Below the pieces are notes generated by a model, which worked only from the letters and a program-made list of their open reading frames with translations, was not told where the DNA came from and made no database searches. A program made the position numbers and the translations under genes. Shown here one piece after another: positions 18,273 through 27,193 of a DNA stretch of 64,000 nucleotides (position 1 is its first letter; each line of letters opens with the position of its first letter). The stretch covers positions 124,001 to 188,000 of the forward strand of contig NZ_JAPSKV010000001.1 in the NCBI RefSeq assembly GCF_031181385.1, read 5' to 3'. This DNA comes from Fredinandcohnia onubensis (lineage in GTDB: Bacteria > Bacillota > Bacilli > Bacillales > Bacillaceae_L).

Positions 18273-18292
18273 GGACTTAAGGGGTGTCACAC

Positions 18293-18766
18293 ATGGCGAA
18301 TAATCGACTCGTAAGCATTGGATTACTACTATTTTGTGGATTTTTCTACTATCAATCAACCTTAATTGAATCAAAAGAGTTAACAGGATTACCAGCTACG
18401 TTCTTTCCAAGGATCATTCTAGGGATTATTGCCTTCCTCTCTTTGATCATGCTGATAAAATCATTTTTTGTCCATTCTAAAGTGACAAAACAAAGTGATC
18501 GTTCAGAAGGAAAAAGCAAGAAAGAGTGGATTGTTTGGGTGCTTTTTGCCCTGTTTGCTGTCTATTTAGTTTTAATTAACGTTGTTGGTTTTATTACCTC
18601 TTCATTCTTGTATATGGCAGCTGTTTATCTACTAATAGTGCAACAGAAAAGGTCATGGAAAAAACACCTTGTTGCAATAGGTGGGCTACTAGCTATTACT
18701 TTAGGAATTTCATTGTTTTTCCAAAGTGTACTACATGTCTACTTACCTAGAGGGCTGTTTTTCTAA
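18293..18766 (+). CDS. tctB: Tripartite tricarboxylate transporter TctB family protein
   Basis: Small membrane subunit of the TTT transporter, 157 residues with four predicted helices (SIGLLLFCGFFYYQS, TFFPRIILGIIAFLSL, WIVWVLFALFAVYLVLI, and a C-terminal pair). FFPRII is a typical TctB motif. ATG 18293 is used, behind AAGGGGTGTCACAC. A GTG three codons earlier lies too near that site. It stands between the tctC and tctA genes. Confidence 0.88.
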   Translation: MANNRLVSIGLLLFCGFFYYQSTLIESKELTGLPATFFPRIILGIIAFLSLIMLIKSFFVHSKVTKQSDRSEGKSKKEWIVWVLFALFAVYLVLINVVGFITSSFLYMAAVYLLIVQQKRSWKKHLVAIGGLLAITLGISLFFQSVLHVYLPRGLFF

Positions 18767-18787
18767 ATTGAAAGGAGGGGAATCATC

Positions 18788-20305
18788 ATGGAAAACTTAC
18801 TATTAAGTATAGAAGCTATTTTACAGTGGGATACATTGTTGTTAATGATCCTAGGGGTAATTGCAGGAATCGTATTCGGATGTATTCCCGGATTTACGAT
18901 AACAATGGCGGTGGCCTTAACACTTCCATTTAGTTTTTCGCTTGAACCTTTACAAGGGATTTCTCTTATGATGGGAGTTTGGTTAGGCGGTGCCTCTGGT
19001 GGATTGATTTCTGCTTGTTTACTAGGAATACCAGGTACCCCTTCTGCGATGGCGACCACATTTGATGGATATCCGATGGTGAAAAATGGGGAGCCTGGCC
19101 GTGCTTTGTCACTCGGATTATGGGCATCCTTTGCCGGTTCTTTAATTGGGGGAATTATCCTCGTACTGGCAGCACCTTTATTATCATCATGGGCCATCAA
19201 GTTTGGTCCTTGGGAATTTTTTAGCTTAATGGTATTTGGATTAAGTGCGATTGCAACACTTGGTAACGGGAATCTAATCAAAGGTTTAATTGCGGGATTA
19301 CTAGGTGTGTTTATTGGAACCTTTGGATTGGACCCGGTTGGGGGAGCAGAACGATTTACATTCGGTTTGAGTGACTTGCTTGCTGGTTTCAACTATTTAC
19401 CAATCCTAATCGGAATTTTTGCCTTTTCGCAGCTTTTATCAGAGGTTACAAAGAGTTCGGCTGATAAATTTCAACTGGATAAAAATATTAATCTTCATTA
19501 TCCAATCAGTAAGGTTATTAAAGATTTAGCAACTTCTTGGGTGAGTGTAATCCGTTCTTCACTTGTAGGCACATTTGTAGGAGCATTACCGGGTGCAGGC
19601 TCAAGTATTGCCAATATCCTTAGCTATGATATTGAAAAAAAGATGTCTAAACATTCAAAGCAATTCGGAACGGGTAGAAAGGAAGGAATCATTGCAGCAG
19701 AAGCGGCGAATAATTCCTCTGAGGGTGGAGCGTTAATTCCAACATTGGCATTAGGAATCCCAGGAAGTGCTGTTACAGTGATGATGATGGGTGCACTTTT
19801 GGTACACGGTATTCAACCGGGCCCATACTTTTTAGTTTCTGAGCCTGTATTGGCATATGGTATTTTTCTGGCATTCTTTATTTCTGCTATTTTCATGTTA
19901 CTCATTCAAGCTTTTGGAATTCGATTGTTTTTGAGAATTACCGATATTCCAATGCATTACTTATTACCAGTTGTTCTTATTTTATGTGCTTTAGGTAGTT
20001 TTGCAGTGAACAATCGAGTTTTTGATATCTGGGTATTATTGATTTTTGGAGTGGTTGGATATTTCTTGAAAAAGTTCGATTTTACCTTAGCTGCCTTTGT
20101 CCTTGGCGTTATTTTAGGGCCGATGACAGAGGTAAACCTTCGTCGGGCAATTTCAACTGATGCAGATTTAACATTATTCTTTACTCGACCAATTTCTGGT
20201 GTGCTTTTGGCACTGACAATTGCCTCCCTTATCTATGCAGTTGTTTCTGAAATTAGGAATGAAAGAAAACTTCAATCTGAATCGTCTAATAGTCTAAAAA
20301 GCTAA
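18788..20305 (+). CDS. tctA: Tripartite tricarboxylate transporter TctA family permease
   Basis: Large 12-helix permease subunit of the TTT system, 505 residues. GVIAGIVFGCIPGFTITMAVAL and the second repeat GTFVGALPGAGSSIANILSYDIEKK carry the conserved PG motifs, with ALGIPGSAVTVMMMGAL after them. AAEAANNSSEGGALIP is also family-typical. The ATG follows AAAGGAGGGGAATC. It is the last tct gene, and 117 bases separate it from the GGT gene, so read-through is possible. Confidence 0.93.
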   Translation: MENLLLSIEAILQWDTLLLMILGVIAGIVFGCIPGFTITMAVALTLPFSFSLEPLQGISLMMGVWLGGASGGLISACLLGIPGTPSAMATTFDGYPMVKNGEPGRALSLGLWASFAGSLIGGIILVLAAPLLSSWAIKFGPWEFFSLMVFGLSAIATLGNGNLIKGLIAGLLGVFIGTFGLDPVGGAERFTFGLSDLLAGFNYLPILIGIFAFSQLLSEVTKSSADKFQLDKNINLHYPISKVIKDLATSWVSVIRSSLVGTFVGALPGAGSSIANILSYDIEKKMSKHSKQFGTGRKEGIIAAEAANNSSEGGALIPTLALGIPGSAVTVMMMGALLVHGIQPGPYFLVSEPVLAYGIFLAFFISAIFMLLIQAFGIRLFLRITDIPMHYLLPVVLILCALGSFAVNNRVFDIWVLLIFGVVGYFLKKFDFTLAAFVLGVILGPMTEVNLRRAISTDADLTLFFTRPISGVLLALTIASLIYAVVSEIRNERKLQSESSNSLKS

Positions 20306-20422
20306 TAGGTAAGAGGAAGTCTTTCATCCGTTTGTAAGGGAAATGTGTTAAAATAATTAACAATGTAAAACAAGATATAGTAAGAAATTCGGTATTCATT
20401 ATGAAGAAAGGGGTACGACAAG

Positions 20423-22033
20423 GTGAGCTTTGATTATTTGAATCATCCATACGCCTCACAAAAAGTAACGACGATCGCCCAAAATGGAATGGTTGCTACA
20501 TCACAACCACTGGCCGCCCAAGCGGGTTTAGATATTCTAAAAAAAGGTGGTAATGCAATCGATGCAGCAATTGCAACTGCTGCCTGCTTAACAGTAGTAG
20601 AGCCAACTTCAAATGGAATTGGTGGGGATGCCTTTGCATTAGTTTGGGTAAAAGGTGAACTCCATGGTTTAAATTCAAGTGGACCGGCGCCAAAAAGTAT
20701 ATCAATTGATAAGGTAAAAGAGCTGGGACATACATCAATGCCGATACATGGATTACTCCCTGTTACGGTTCCTGGTGTACCGGCAGCATGGGCTGAGCTT
20801 TCAAAGAGATTTGGAAAATTACCACTTTCAGAGGTACTAAAGCCGGCAATTGATTATGCAGAAAATGGTTATCCGATATCGCCTATATTGGGTAAAAACT
20901 GGAAAGCATCATTTAATAGATTTAAAGAAATCTTTCAAGGTGACGAATATAAGAACTGGTTTGACACATTTGCCCCAGATGGCCGTGCTCCTGAAATTGG
21001 AGAATTATGGAGGTCACCGGACCATGCAAACACATTACGATCCATTGCAGAAACAGATGCCGAAAGTTTTTATCGTGGTGAGTTGGCTGAGAAAATTGAC
21101 CAGTTTTCAAAAACATATGGCGGATTCCTAAGAAAAGAAGATTTAGCTGATTATCAACCTGAATGGGTAGATCCAATTAAAGTAAATTATCGTGGCTATG
21201 ATGTGTGGGAAATTCCACCAAATGGCCAAGGGATTGTCGCTTTAATGGCTCTTAATATCCTAAAGGGCTTTGAGTTAAAGGAGAAGGAGTCCGTTGAGAC
21301 GTATCATAAGCAAATTGAAGCTATGAAACTAGCATTTGTAGATGCTAAGAAATATGTAACGGACCCTAAAAAGATGTCTGTAAGTGTGGAACAGTTATTA
21401 TCAGATCAATTTGCAGATGCTCGTAGAAGTATAATAGGGGATGAAGCTTTAACCCCTGAACCAGGCACACCGCCAAGTGGAGGTACAGTTTACCTTGCGA
21501 CAGCTGATGGAGAAGGGAATATGGTTTCCTTTATTCAAAGTAACTATATGGGCTTTGGCTCGGGAATTGTTATTCCTGAAACGGGTATCGCTTTACAAAA
21601 CCGTGGTCATGATTTTTCACTCGATCCAGCACATGAGAATGCGCTTGAACCTGGTAAAAAGACCTATCATACCATTATTCCAGGGTTTTTAACGAAGGAT
21701 AATGAAGCTGTAGGACCTTTCGGAGTAATGGGAGGTTATATGCAACCACAGGGTCATGCCCAAGTCATAATGAATACAATTGATTTCCATTTAAACCCTC
21801 AAGCGGCACTTGATTCACCAAGATGGCAGTGGTCCGAAGGTAAGAAGGTTTCAGTGGAGCCTGGTTTCCCACCACATATTGCACAGGCACTTGCACGAAA
21901 AGGTCATCAGATCCAGATTGCACTTGACGGTGGAAGCTTTGGTCGTGGTCAAATTATTTGGAGAGATTCTGTATCAGGTGTTTTATATGGTGGAACAGAA
22001 TCAAGAACAGATGGTGCGATAGCAGCTTGGTAA
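20423..22033 (+). CDS. Gamma-glutamyltransferase family protein (YwrD-like)
   Basis: N-terminal nucleophile hydrolase of 536 residues that would cleave or transfer gamma-glutamyl groups (glutathione, gamma-glutamyl peptides). GGNAIDAAIATAACLTVVEPTSNGIGGDAF is the family signature. The autoprocessing/nucleophile Thr is in SGGTVYLATAD at about residue 353, and FGVMGGYMQPQGHAQV is present. There is no signal peptide, so it should be cytoplasmic, unlike extracellular Ggt. In this it resembles B. subtilis YwrD. The start is GTG behind AAAGGGG. The TctCBA importer upstream and the CHR transporter pair downstream suggest import followed by hydrolysis. Confidence 0.9.
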   Translation: MSFDYLNHPYASQKVTTIAQNGMVATSQPLAAQAGLDILKKGGNAIDAAIATAACLTVVEPTSNGIGGDAFALVWVKGELHGLNSSGPAPKSISIDKVKELGHTSMPIHGLLPVTVPGVPAAWAELSKRFGKLPLSEVLKPAIDYAENGYPISPILGKNWKASFNRFKEIFQGDEYKNWFDTFAPDGRAPEIGELWRSPDHANTLRSIAETDAESFYRGELAEKIDQFSKTYGGFLRKEDLADYQPEWVDPIKVNYRGYDVWEIPPNGQGIVALMALNILKGFELKEKESVETYHKQIEAMKLAFVDAKKYVTDPKKMSVSVEQLLSDQFADARRSIIGDEALTPEPGTPPSGGTVYLATADGEGNMVSFIQSNYMGFGSGIVIPETGIALQNRGHDFSLDPAHENALEPGKKTYHTIIPGFLTKDNEAVGPFGVMGGYMQPQGHAQVIMNTIDFHLNPQAALDSPRWQWSEGKKVSVEPGFPPHIAQALARKGHQIQIALDGGSFGRGQIIWRDSVSGVLYGGTESRTDGAIAAW

Positions 22034-22081
22034 CGTATTTGCTTCAAAGAATATACACCATTTAAAAAAGGATTGATCGGG

Positions 22082-22663
22082 TTGAAACAACTTCAGTTAT
22101 TTTTAGCATTTTTTCGAGTGGGCATGTTGGGTTATGGAGGGGGACCATCCTCTATCCCTCTTGTTCATAAAGAGGTAGTCGATAAGTATAAGTGGATGAA
22201 TGATGATGAATTCGCAGACGTATTGGCACTAGGAAATACGCTTCCAGGGCCGATTGCAACGAAGATGGCTGGCTATATTGGATATCGAGTGGCGGGCATA
22301 ATTGGGATGATCAACGCAGTATTAGCAACTATTGTGCCGACTATACTTTTAATGATTGTACTATTAACATCTTTAGCTTCTTTTAAAGACCAACCATGGG
22401 TAAGTGGAATGACTAAGGCTGTAGTACCCGTAGTTGGCGTTATGCTTGCCACCTTGACTTGGGACTTTTTTAAGAAATCGAAGGATTCTTTAGGTTGGCT
22501 AACTGCAAGCGCTGTTGTCGTAGGAAGCTTTATACTTCTTTCTATTTTAGGTGTTCATCCAGGTATTTTAATAGGAGGAATTTTACTCTTTGCACTCCTA
22601 AAGAAAGACAAGAGTACAGATGTGGAAACACCGCAAAATGTTGAAAGAGGGGTAGGGATGTAA
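22082..22663 (+). CDS. CHR family transporter, short chain, first partner
   Basis: A half-size chromate-ion-transporter-family protein of 193 residues, with about six helices. GYGGGPSSIPLVHKEVV and LALGNTLPGPIATKMAGYIGY are the CHR family signatures. It starts at TTG 22082 because its paralogue at 24994 begins with the same MKQL residues. The stop is shared with its partner (TAATG). Short CHR proteins work as inverted pairs. Chromate efflux is known for some, but the real substrate here is unproven, and B. subtilis ywrA/ywrB is the local precedent. Confidence 0.86.
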   Translation: MKQLQLFLAFFRVGMLGYGGGPSSIPLVHKEVVDKYKWMNDDEFADVLALGNTLPGPIATKMAGYIGYRVAGIIGMINAVLATIVPTILLMIVLLTSLASFKDQPWVSGMTKAVVPVVGVMLATLTWDFFKKSKDSLGWLTASAVVVGSFILLSILGVHPGILIGGILLFALLKKDKSTDVETPQNVERGVGM

Positions 22664-23193
22664 TGATATACTGGCAAATTTTCTTAGCCTTCTTCATTCC
22701 GGGTATTGTTGGATATGGTGGGGGACCAGCTTCGATACCCCTTGTTGAAAACGAGGTTGTTGACCGTTACGGTTGGCTCACTGTTTCTGAGTTTAGTGAG
22801 GTTCTAGCGTTGGGGAATGCACTCCCAGGACCAATTGCAACAAAGATGGCTGGCTATATTGGATATCAACAAGGTGGTATTTTAGGTTCCTTAGTTGGTG
22901 TCTTTGCAACGGTAGCGCCTTCCTTAATATTAATGGTTACCTTGCTTGGTATCTTATATAAATTTAAGGATTCACCAAAAGTAAAAAGAATGACAAGTTA
23001 CGTACGACCAACGATTGCAGTGTTATTAGGTATCATGACATATAGTTTTTTCTCAACTGCTTATGTAGATACTGGTGTATGGCAAACGTTGATTTTAATT
23101 GTTGTCAGCTTTTTATTATTAGAGAAATTTAAAGTCCATCCAGCATATGTGATTATTGGTGCACTAGGATATGGTGCTATCTTTCTAGCGTAA
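22663..23193 (+). CDS. CHR family transporter, short chain, second partner
   Basis: Second half of the pair, 176 residues, about six helices. GYGGGPASIPLVENEVVDRYGWL and LALGNALPGPIATKMAGYIGY mirror the first partner, as expected for an antiparallel heterodimer. The start overlaps the preceding stop by one base. The stop is followed by a GC-rich imperfect hairpin with the words GGGTCAGATCC and CGGGTCTGGCC, without a T run. Confidence 0.86.
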   Translation: MIYWQIFLAFFIPGIVGYGGGPASIPLVENEVVDRYGWLTVSEFSEVLALGNALPGPIATKMAGYIGYQQGGILGSLVGVFATVAPSLILMVTLLGILYKFKDSPKVKRMTSYVRPTIAVLLGIMTYSFFSTAYVDTGVWQTLILIVVSFLLLEKFKVHPAYVIIGALGYGAIFLA

Positions 23194-23212
23194 TTTAATG
23201 GTATATAGTAAA

Positions 23213-23241
23213 ACAGGGTCAGATCCTATTCGGGTCTGGCC
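23213..23241. repeat. GC-rich imperfect hairpin after the first CHR pair
   Basis: GGGTCAGATCC faces CGGGTCTGGCC, and several G-T pairs would form in RNA. It resembles the dispersed GGGAC-type repeats of this window in composition and intergenic position. No T run follows, so it is not called a terminator. Confidence 0.4.
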
Positions 23242-23302
23242 TATGTTGTAGTAAGGATAAAGATGTGAAAAAGTATAGAAGTCCCTGTTAGGGAGGGAGA
23301 GA

Positions 23303-24193
23303 ATGTCTGAGAATGAATTGAACATTGTACAAACAAATGTATTTGGCCTTTCGAAAAATGGGGGCAACCCTTGTACAGTTGTACTTAATGGAGACCATTT
23401 ATCAACGGTAATGATGCAATCCATGTCAGTAACCTTTGGTTTTGAAACAGTATTTATTTTAAAATCTAGGGCAAATGATTGTGATTATAGACTGCGCTAT
23501 TTTGCGCCCAACCATGAAATGGGAATGTGTGTACATGCTACAATTGCAGCTGTGACGGTTTTAGTTAAACAAGAGGATTGTTTAAAACAATCGCTTTTTA
23601 TAGAAACAAGTGTTGGCTTCATTCCGGTTCATTGGAAAATGAAAGAGGAGAGTATTGTCGTAACGGTTGAACAATTTAAACCAACCTTTCTAACTGAAAA
23701 TCCTAGTGATGTAGATGTTGCACTAGCATTGAATATTCCTGAAAATGACATAAACCCCTTATTCCCAATTCAGTCAGTGTCTACCTCAAGGTCGAAGCTA
23801 ATCACACCTATTAAGAATTCTGTGATTTTACATAATCTAAAGCCCAATTTTCAAAAATTATGGGCAGTATGTGATAAATTTGAAATAACTGGTTTTTATC
23901 CCTTTGTTGTTTTAGACAAAAATGTTCTAGAAGCAAGACAATTCCCTAATCAATCTGGATACGATGAAGACCCCGCAACTGGTGTAGCAGCGAGCGCACT
24001 TGGTGCATATGTAACCCTGTATAATGTGTGTGGTACAAATCAGGAAGGTTGGAATACTTATCATATCTATCAGGGGGAAACAATGGGCAAACCAAGTAAA
24101 ATTCAAGCGGAAATAGAAATTGATAATAAAAAAATAATACGTACAAGAATAAGCGGGAATGCAATTATTCTTCAAAGCGGGGGGATACAATGA
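23303..24193 (+). CDS. PhzF family protein
   Basis: A 296-residue protein of the PhzF isomerase-like fold (two diaminopimelate-epimerase-like halves). NVFGLSKNGGNPCTVVL is the N-terminal signature. The catalytic Glu is in NHEMGMCVHATIAA, where the usual CGHAT reads CVHAT. YDEDPATGVAASALGAYV is the second anion-binding loop. The substrate is unknown. Its stop overlaps the pcp ATG by four bases (ATGA), which ties it to pyroglutamyl peptidase and suggests a role in handling a cyclised or gamma-linked glutamate derivative. The ATG follows GGGAGGGAGAG. Confidence 0.82.
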   Translation: MSENELNIVQTNVFGLSKNGGNPCTVVLNGDHLSTVMMQSMSVTFGFETVFILKSRANDCDYRLRYFAPNHEMGMCVHATIAAVTVLVKQEDCLKQSLFIETSVGFIPVHWKMKEESIVVTVEQFKPTFLTENPSDVDVALALNIPENDINPLFPIQSVSTSRSKLITPIKNSVILHNLKPNFQKLWAVCDKFEITGFYPFVVLDKNVLEARQFPNQSGYDEDPATGVAASALGAYVTLYNVCGTNQEGWNTYHIYQGETMGKPSKIQAEIEIDNKKIIRTRISGNAIILQSGGIQ

Positions 24194-24795
24194 AAAAACT
24201 ATTACTAACAGGATTTGTCCCATTTTTAGATAATCCAATCAATCCGACTGAGGAGATTGTGAAGGCATTGGAGGGGCAAACAATCGGAGGATACGAGATT
24301 GTTGGAAGGATTCTGCCAGTTGATTTTGCAGAGTCAGCAAGACAGTGTATCGAGCATGTCAATGAGGTAAAGCCTGATGTCGTGATTTCATTAGGGCTTG
24401 CAGCTGGAAGGAATAAAGTCACACCCGAGCGGATTGCGATTAATTGCCGCGATGGTGAACCAGACAATAGTGGTGTGAGATTACAGGATGCTCCAATTGA
24501 AGAAGTCGGTCCAGCGGGTTATTTTTCGACATTGCCAATTCGTGCATTTGTTAATGCATCTATTGAAAAAGGCTACCCAGCCGCAGTTTCGAACACAGCA
24601 GGGACGTATCTTTGCAACAATGTGATGTACTCCGTTTTGCATAAAATTGAGCAAGAACAACTTCCGATGCGAGCAGGATTCATCCATATTCCTGCTTCAC
24701 ATGAACTTGCGCTTAAGAAATCGGGTATCCCGAGTTGGTCGTTGGCGGATTTAACAGAGTCCATTCGCGCCATGATCGAAGTGCTTGGGGAGTAG
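24190..24795 (+). CDS. pcp: Pyroglutamyl-peptidase I
   Basis: Cysteine peptidase of the C15 family that removes N-terminal pyroglutamate from peptides in the cytoplasm. The 201 residues are a little shorter than the usual 210-215. The N-terminal GFVPFLDNPINPTEEIV is a variant of GFxPFxxxxxNPS. The active Cys is in NTAGTYLCNNVMYSVLH and the His in AGFIHIPASH. AINCRDGEPDNSG is conserved. It is translationally coupled to the PhzF gene. Together with the GGT gene upstream it makes this locus a processing centre for gamma- and pyro-glutamyl compounds. Confidence 0.92.
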   Translation: MKKLLLTGFVPFLDNPINPTEEIVKALEGQTIGGYEIVGRILPVDFAESARQCIEHVNEVKPDVVISLGLAAGRNKVTPERIAINCRDGEPDNSGVRLQDAPIEEVGPAGYFSTLPIRAFVNASIEKGYPAAVSNTAGTYLCNNVMYSVLHKIEQEQLPMRAGFIHIPASHELALKKSGIPSWSLADLTESIRAMIEVLGE

Positions 24796-24802
24796 ACATG
24801 GG

Positions 24803-24900
24803 TTTACGGCTAATAATATTGAATTATGGCAGATAATTTAAAATTACGGCTGATAATTAAGATTTATGGCTAATAAATCAAAAATACGACCAATAGCCAT
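24803..24900. repeat. 20-bp tandem array (5 units)
   Basis: TACGGC or a near variant recurs at 24805, 24825, 24845, 24865 and 24885, exactly 20 bases apart. The unit is roughly TTAYGGCTRATAATnnnnAA. It is not coding. Confidence 0.85.
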
Positions 24901-24929
24901 TTGAATACTAGAAAGATAATTGAAAACAC

Positions 24930-24964
24930 TAAGAGGAAGCCTAATATGGGTTTCCTCTTTTTGC
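24930..24964 (+). terminator. Terminator after pcp
   Basis: AAGAGGAAGCC pairs with GGGTTTCCTCTT (one bulge) and is followed by TTTTTG. Confidence 0.85.
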
Positions 24965-24993
24965 ATTAATAAAGCTTCAGAAAGGACTTTAAA

Positions 24994-25545
24994 ATGAAGC
25001 AATTACATATTTTTTACGCGTTTTTTAAAGTAGGCATACTTGGGTATGGCGGTGGTCCCTCGTCGATTCCGCTTGTGCATAAGGAAGCGGTAGATCGCTA
25101 CAAATGGCTAAATGATGATGATTTTGGCGATATTCTTGCGCTCGGAAATACGTTGCCTGGGCCCATCGCTACAAAAATGGCCGGCTATATCGGGTATCGC
25201 GTTGGCGGCTGGCTTGGCATGATCAATGCTGTTTTGGCAACCTCAGTACCGACGATATTATTAATGATTGTACTACTTACCTCATTAACTTCTTTTAAAA
25301 ATCTTAGTTGGGTGCAGGGAATGACAAAAGCAGTGCTGGCCGTGGTTGGGGTTATGCTTGCTCAACTCACCTGGGAATTTTTTATGAATGCAAAAAAAGG
25401 ACTTGGTTGGACGACAGCTATTTTGCTTGGGGTCGCCAGCATTCTGGTTTTAGATGTGTTGGGGGTGCATCCAGGAATCCTAGTTGGAGTTTTACTAGTG
25501 GTAGCCTTGTTGAAAAAGGACAAGGGGGAGGAGAAACAACAATGA
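24994..25545 (+). CDS. CHR family transporter, short chain, first partner (second pair)
   Basis: A 183-residue paralogue of the protein at 22082, highly similar throughout (GYGGGPSSIPLVHKE, LALGNTLPGPIATKMAGYIGYRV, MTKAVLAVVGVMLA). It has its own terminator upstream and an ATG behind GAAAGGAC, so it may be expressed separately from the first pair. It overlaps its partner by four bases (ATGA). Two complete CHR pairs 2.3 kb apart suggest local duplication. Confidence 0.86.
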   Translation: MKQLHIFYAFFKVGILGYGGGPSSIPLVHKEAVDRYKWLNDDDFGDILALGNTLPGPIATKMAGYIGYRVGGWLGMINAVLATSVPTILLMIVLLTSLTSFKNLSWVQGMTKAVLAVVGVMLAQLTWEFFMNAKKGLGWTTAILLGVASILVLDVLGVHPGILVGVLLVVALLKKDKGEEKQQ

Positions 25546-26069
25546 TTTACTTTCAGCTTTTTCTTGCCTTTTTAATTCCAGGTATTCTTGGCTATGGTGG
25601 CGGACCTGCCTCGATTCCGCTTGTTGAAAATGAAGTTGTTCATCGCTATCATTGGTTATCCGTTCATGAATTCAGTGAGGTCATCGCAATCGGAAATGCG
25701 CTGCCAGGACCAATTGCTACGAAGATGGCTGGCTATATCGGTTTTCAACAGGCGGGGGTATTGGGTGCAGTAGTTGCTGTTTTTGCAACAGTTGCTCCTT
25801 CGTTGCTTTTAATGATTGGTTTGCTGAGCATTTTGAAGAAGTTCAAGCATTCTCCAAAGGTTAAACGGATGACGAACTATATCCGTCCGACAATCGCCGT
25901 ACTCCTTGGGGCAATGGCGTATCGTTTTTTTGAGGAATCGTATGAGGACGCAGGGTTGGTACATTCGCTTATTTTAGTGATGCTGAGTTTTTTGCTGCTT
26001 GAAAAATGGAAGGTCCACCCCGCGTATGTAATCGTCGGGTCGCTCGTGTATGGGGCCGTGTTGTTGTAG
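25542..26069 (+). CDS. CHR family transporter, short chain, second partner (second pair)
   Basis: A 175-residue paralogue of the protein at 22663 (GYGGGPASIPLVENEVVHRYHWL, IGNALPGPIATKMAGYIGF, RPTIAVLLGAMAYRFFEE). The ATG at 25542 follows GGGGGAGGAGAAACAAC and overlaps the previous stop. A longer frame extends upstream to 25308 but runs through the partner gene and has no site. No terminator is seen after it. The 53-bp array begins about 95 bases later. Confidence 0.86.
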   Translation: MIYFQLFLAFLIPGILGYGGGPASIPLVENEVVHRYHWLSVHEFSEVIAIGNALPGPIATKMAGYIGFQQAGVLGAVVAVFATVAPSLLLMIGLLSILKKFKHSPKVKRMTNYIRPTIAVLLGAMAYRFFEESYEDAGLVHSLILVMLSFLLLEKWKVHPAYVIVGSLVYGAVLL

Positions 26070-26163
26070 GGTTTTTGTTTGAGGCTATTTCATAGAGATA
26101 TATACAACAATCTATTCTTTTCGGAAAGGTGGGTGTGTTCCAATTGCGTTGGAAGATGCCTGT

Positions 26164-27012
26164 TTTCCAGTTGTTAGGAGGTTGGTAGTACTCCAGGGGC
26201 TTCCGAGATATGTCACCTTCCAGTTGTTAGGAGGTTGGTAGTACTCCAGGTGCTTCCGAGATATGCCACCTTCCAGTTGTTAGGAGGTTGGTAGTACTCC
26301 AGGTGCTTCCGAGATATGTCACCTTCCAGTTGTTAGGATGTTGGTGGCGCTCTAGAGGCTTTCGAGATATGCCACCTTCCAGTTGTTAGGATGTTGGTGG
26401 CGCTCTAGAGGCTTTCGAGATATGCCACCTTCCAGTTGTTAGGAGATTGGTAGTGCTCCAGGGGCTTCCGAGATATGTCACCTTCCAGTTACTAGGAGAT
26501 TGATAGTACTCCAGGGGCTCCCGAGATATGCCACCTTCCAGTTGTTAGGAGGTTAATGGTGCTCAGGGGCTCCTGAGATATGCCACCTTCCAGTTGTTAG
26601 GAGGTTGGTAGTGCTCTAGGGGCTTCCGAGATATGTCACTTTCCAGTTGCTAGGAGATTGATAGTACTCCAGGGGCTTCCGAGATATGTCGCTTTCCAGT
26701 TACTAGGAGATTGATAGTACTCCAGGTACTTCCGAGATATGCCACCTTCCAGTTGTTAGGAGGTTGGTAGTACTCCAGGGGCTTCCGAGATATGTCACTT
26801 TCCAGTTGCTAGGAGATTGATAGTACTCCAGGTGCTTTCGAGATATGCCACCTTCCAGTTGTTAGGAGGTTGGTAGTGCTCCAGGGCTTCCGAGATATGT
26901 CACCTTCCAGTTGTTAGGGGGTTGGTAGTACTCCAGGTGCTTCCGAGATATGCCACCTTCCAGTTGTTAGGAGGTTGGTAGTGCTCTAGGAGTCTTCGAG
27001 CTACTCCAAATT
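26164..27012. repeat. 53-bp tandem repeat array (16 units)
   Basis: Units of the form TTCCAGTTGTTAGGAGGTT, a variable middle around GTACTCCAGGGGC, then TTCCGAGATATGYCACC repeat every 53 bases (CAG at 26168, 26221, 26274, 26327 and so on). Sixteen units are counted. Units 4 and 5 are identical, variants alternate between TTGTTAGG, TTACTAGG and TTGCTAGG, and unit 8 and unit 14 each lack one base. The last unit decays after about 27000. There are no spacers between units, so it is not a CRISPR array. Confidence 0.95.
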
Positions 27013-27085
27013 CCTGTTTTTAAGATATTGGTAGTCTAGGAGCTTTTGTTAGCAATACCCCTCCAAATTTCGCCAAAATCTTTCC

Positions 27086-27114
27086 TTGACGAGCCTTGGA
27101 AAAAAATTCATAAT
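27086..27114 (+). promoter_or_regulatory. Sigma-A promoter of the symporter unit
   Basis: TTGACG and CATAAT are separated by 17 bases. Start of transcription would be near 27121, about 107 bases before the first gene. Confidence 0.6.
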
Positions 27115-27193
27115 GTAAATGTAGTAATTTTCGTAATATTACAAAATGTATGTCGTACATATAGTAAATGTACTTGTTCCAATATGTATTAAT

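Noticed and set aside
26164-27012. CRISPR array
   Set aside because: Repeats are directly adjacent with no unique spacers, the 53-base unit itself varies, and no cas genes are present.
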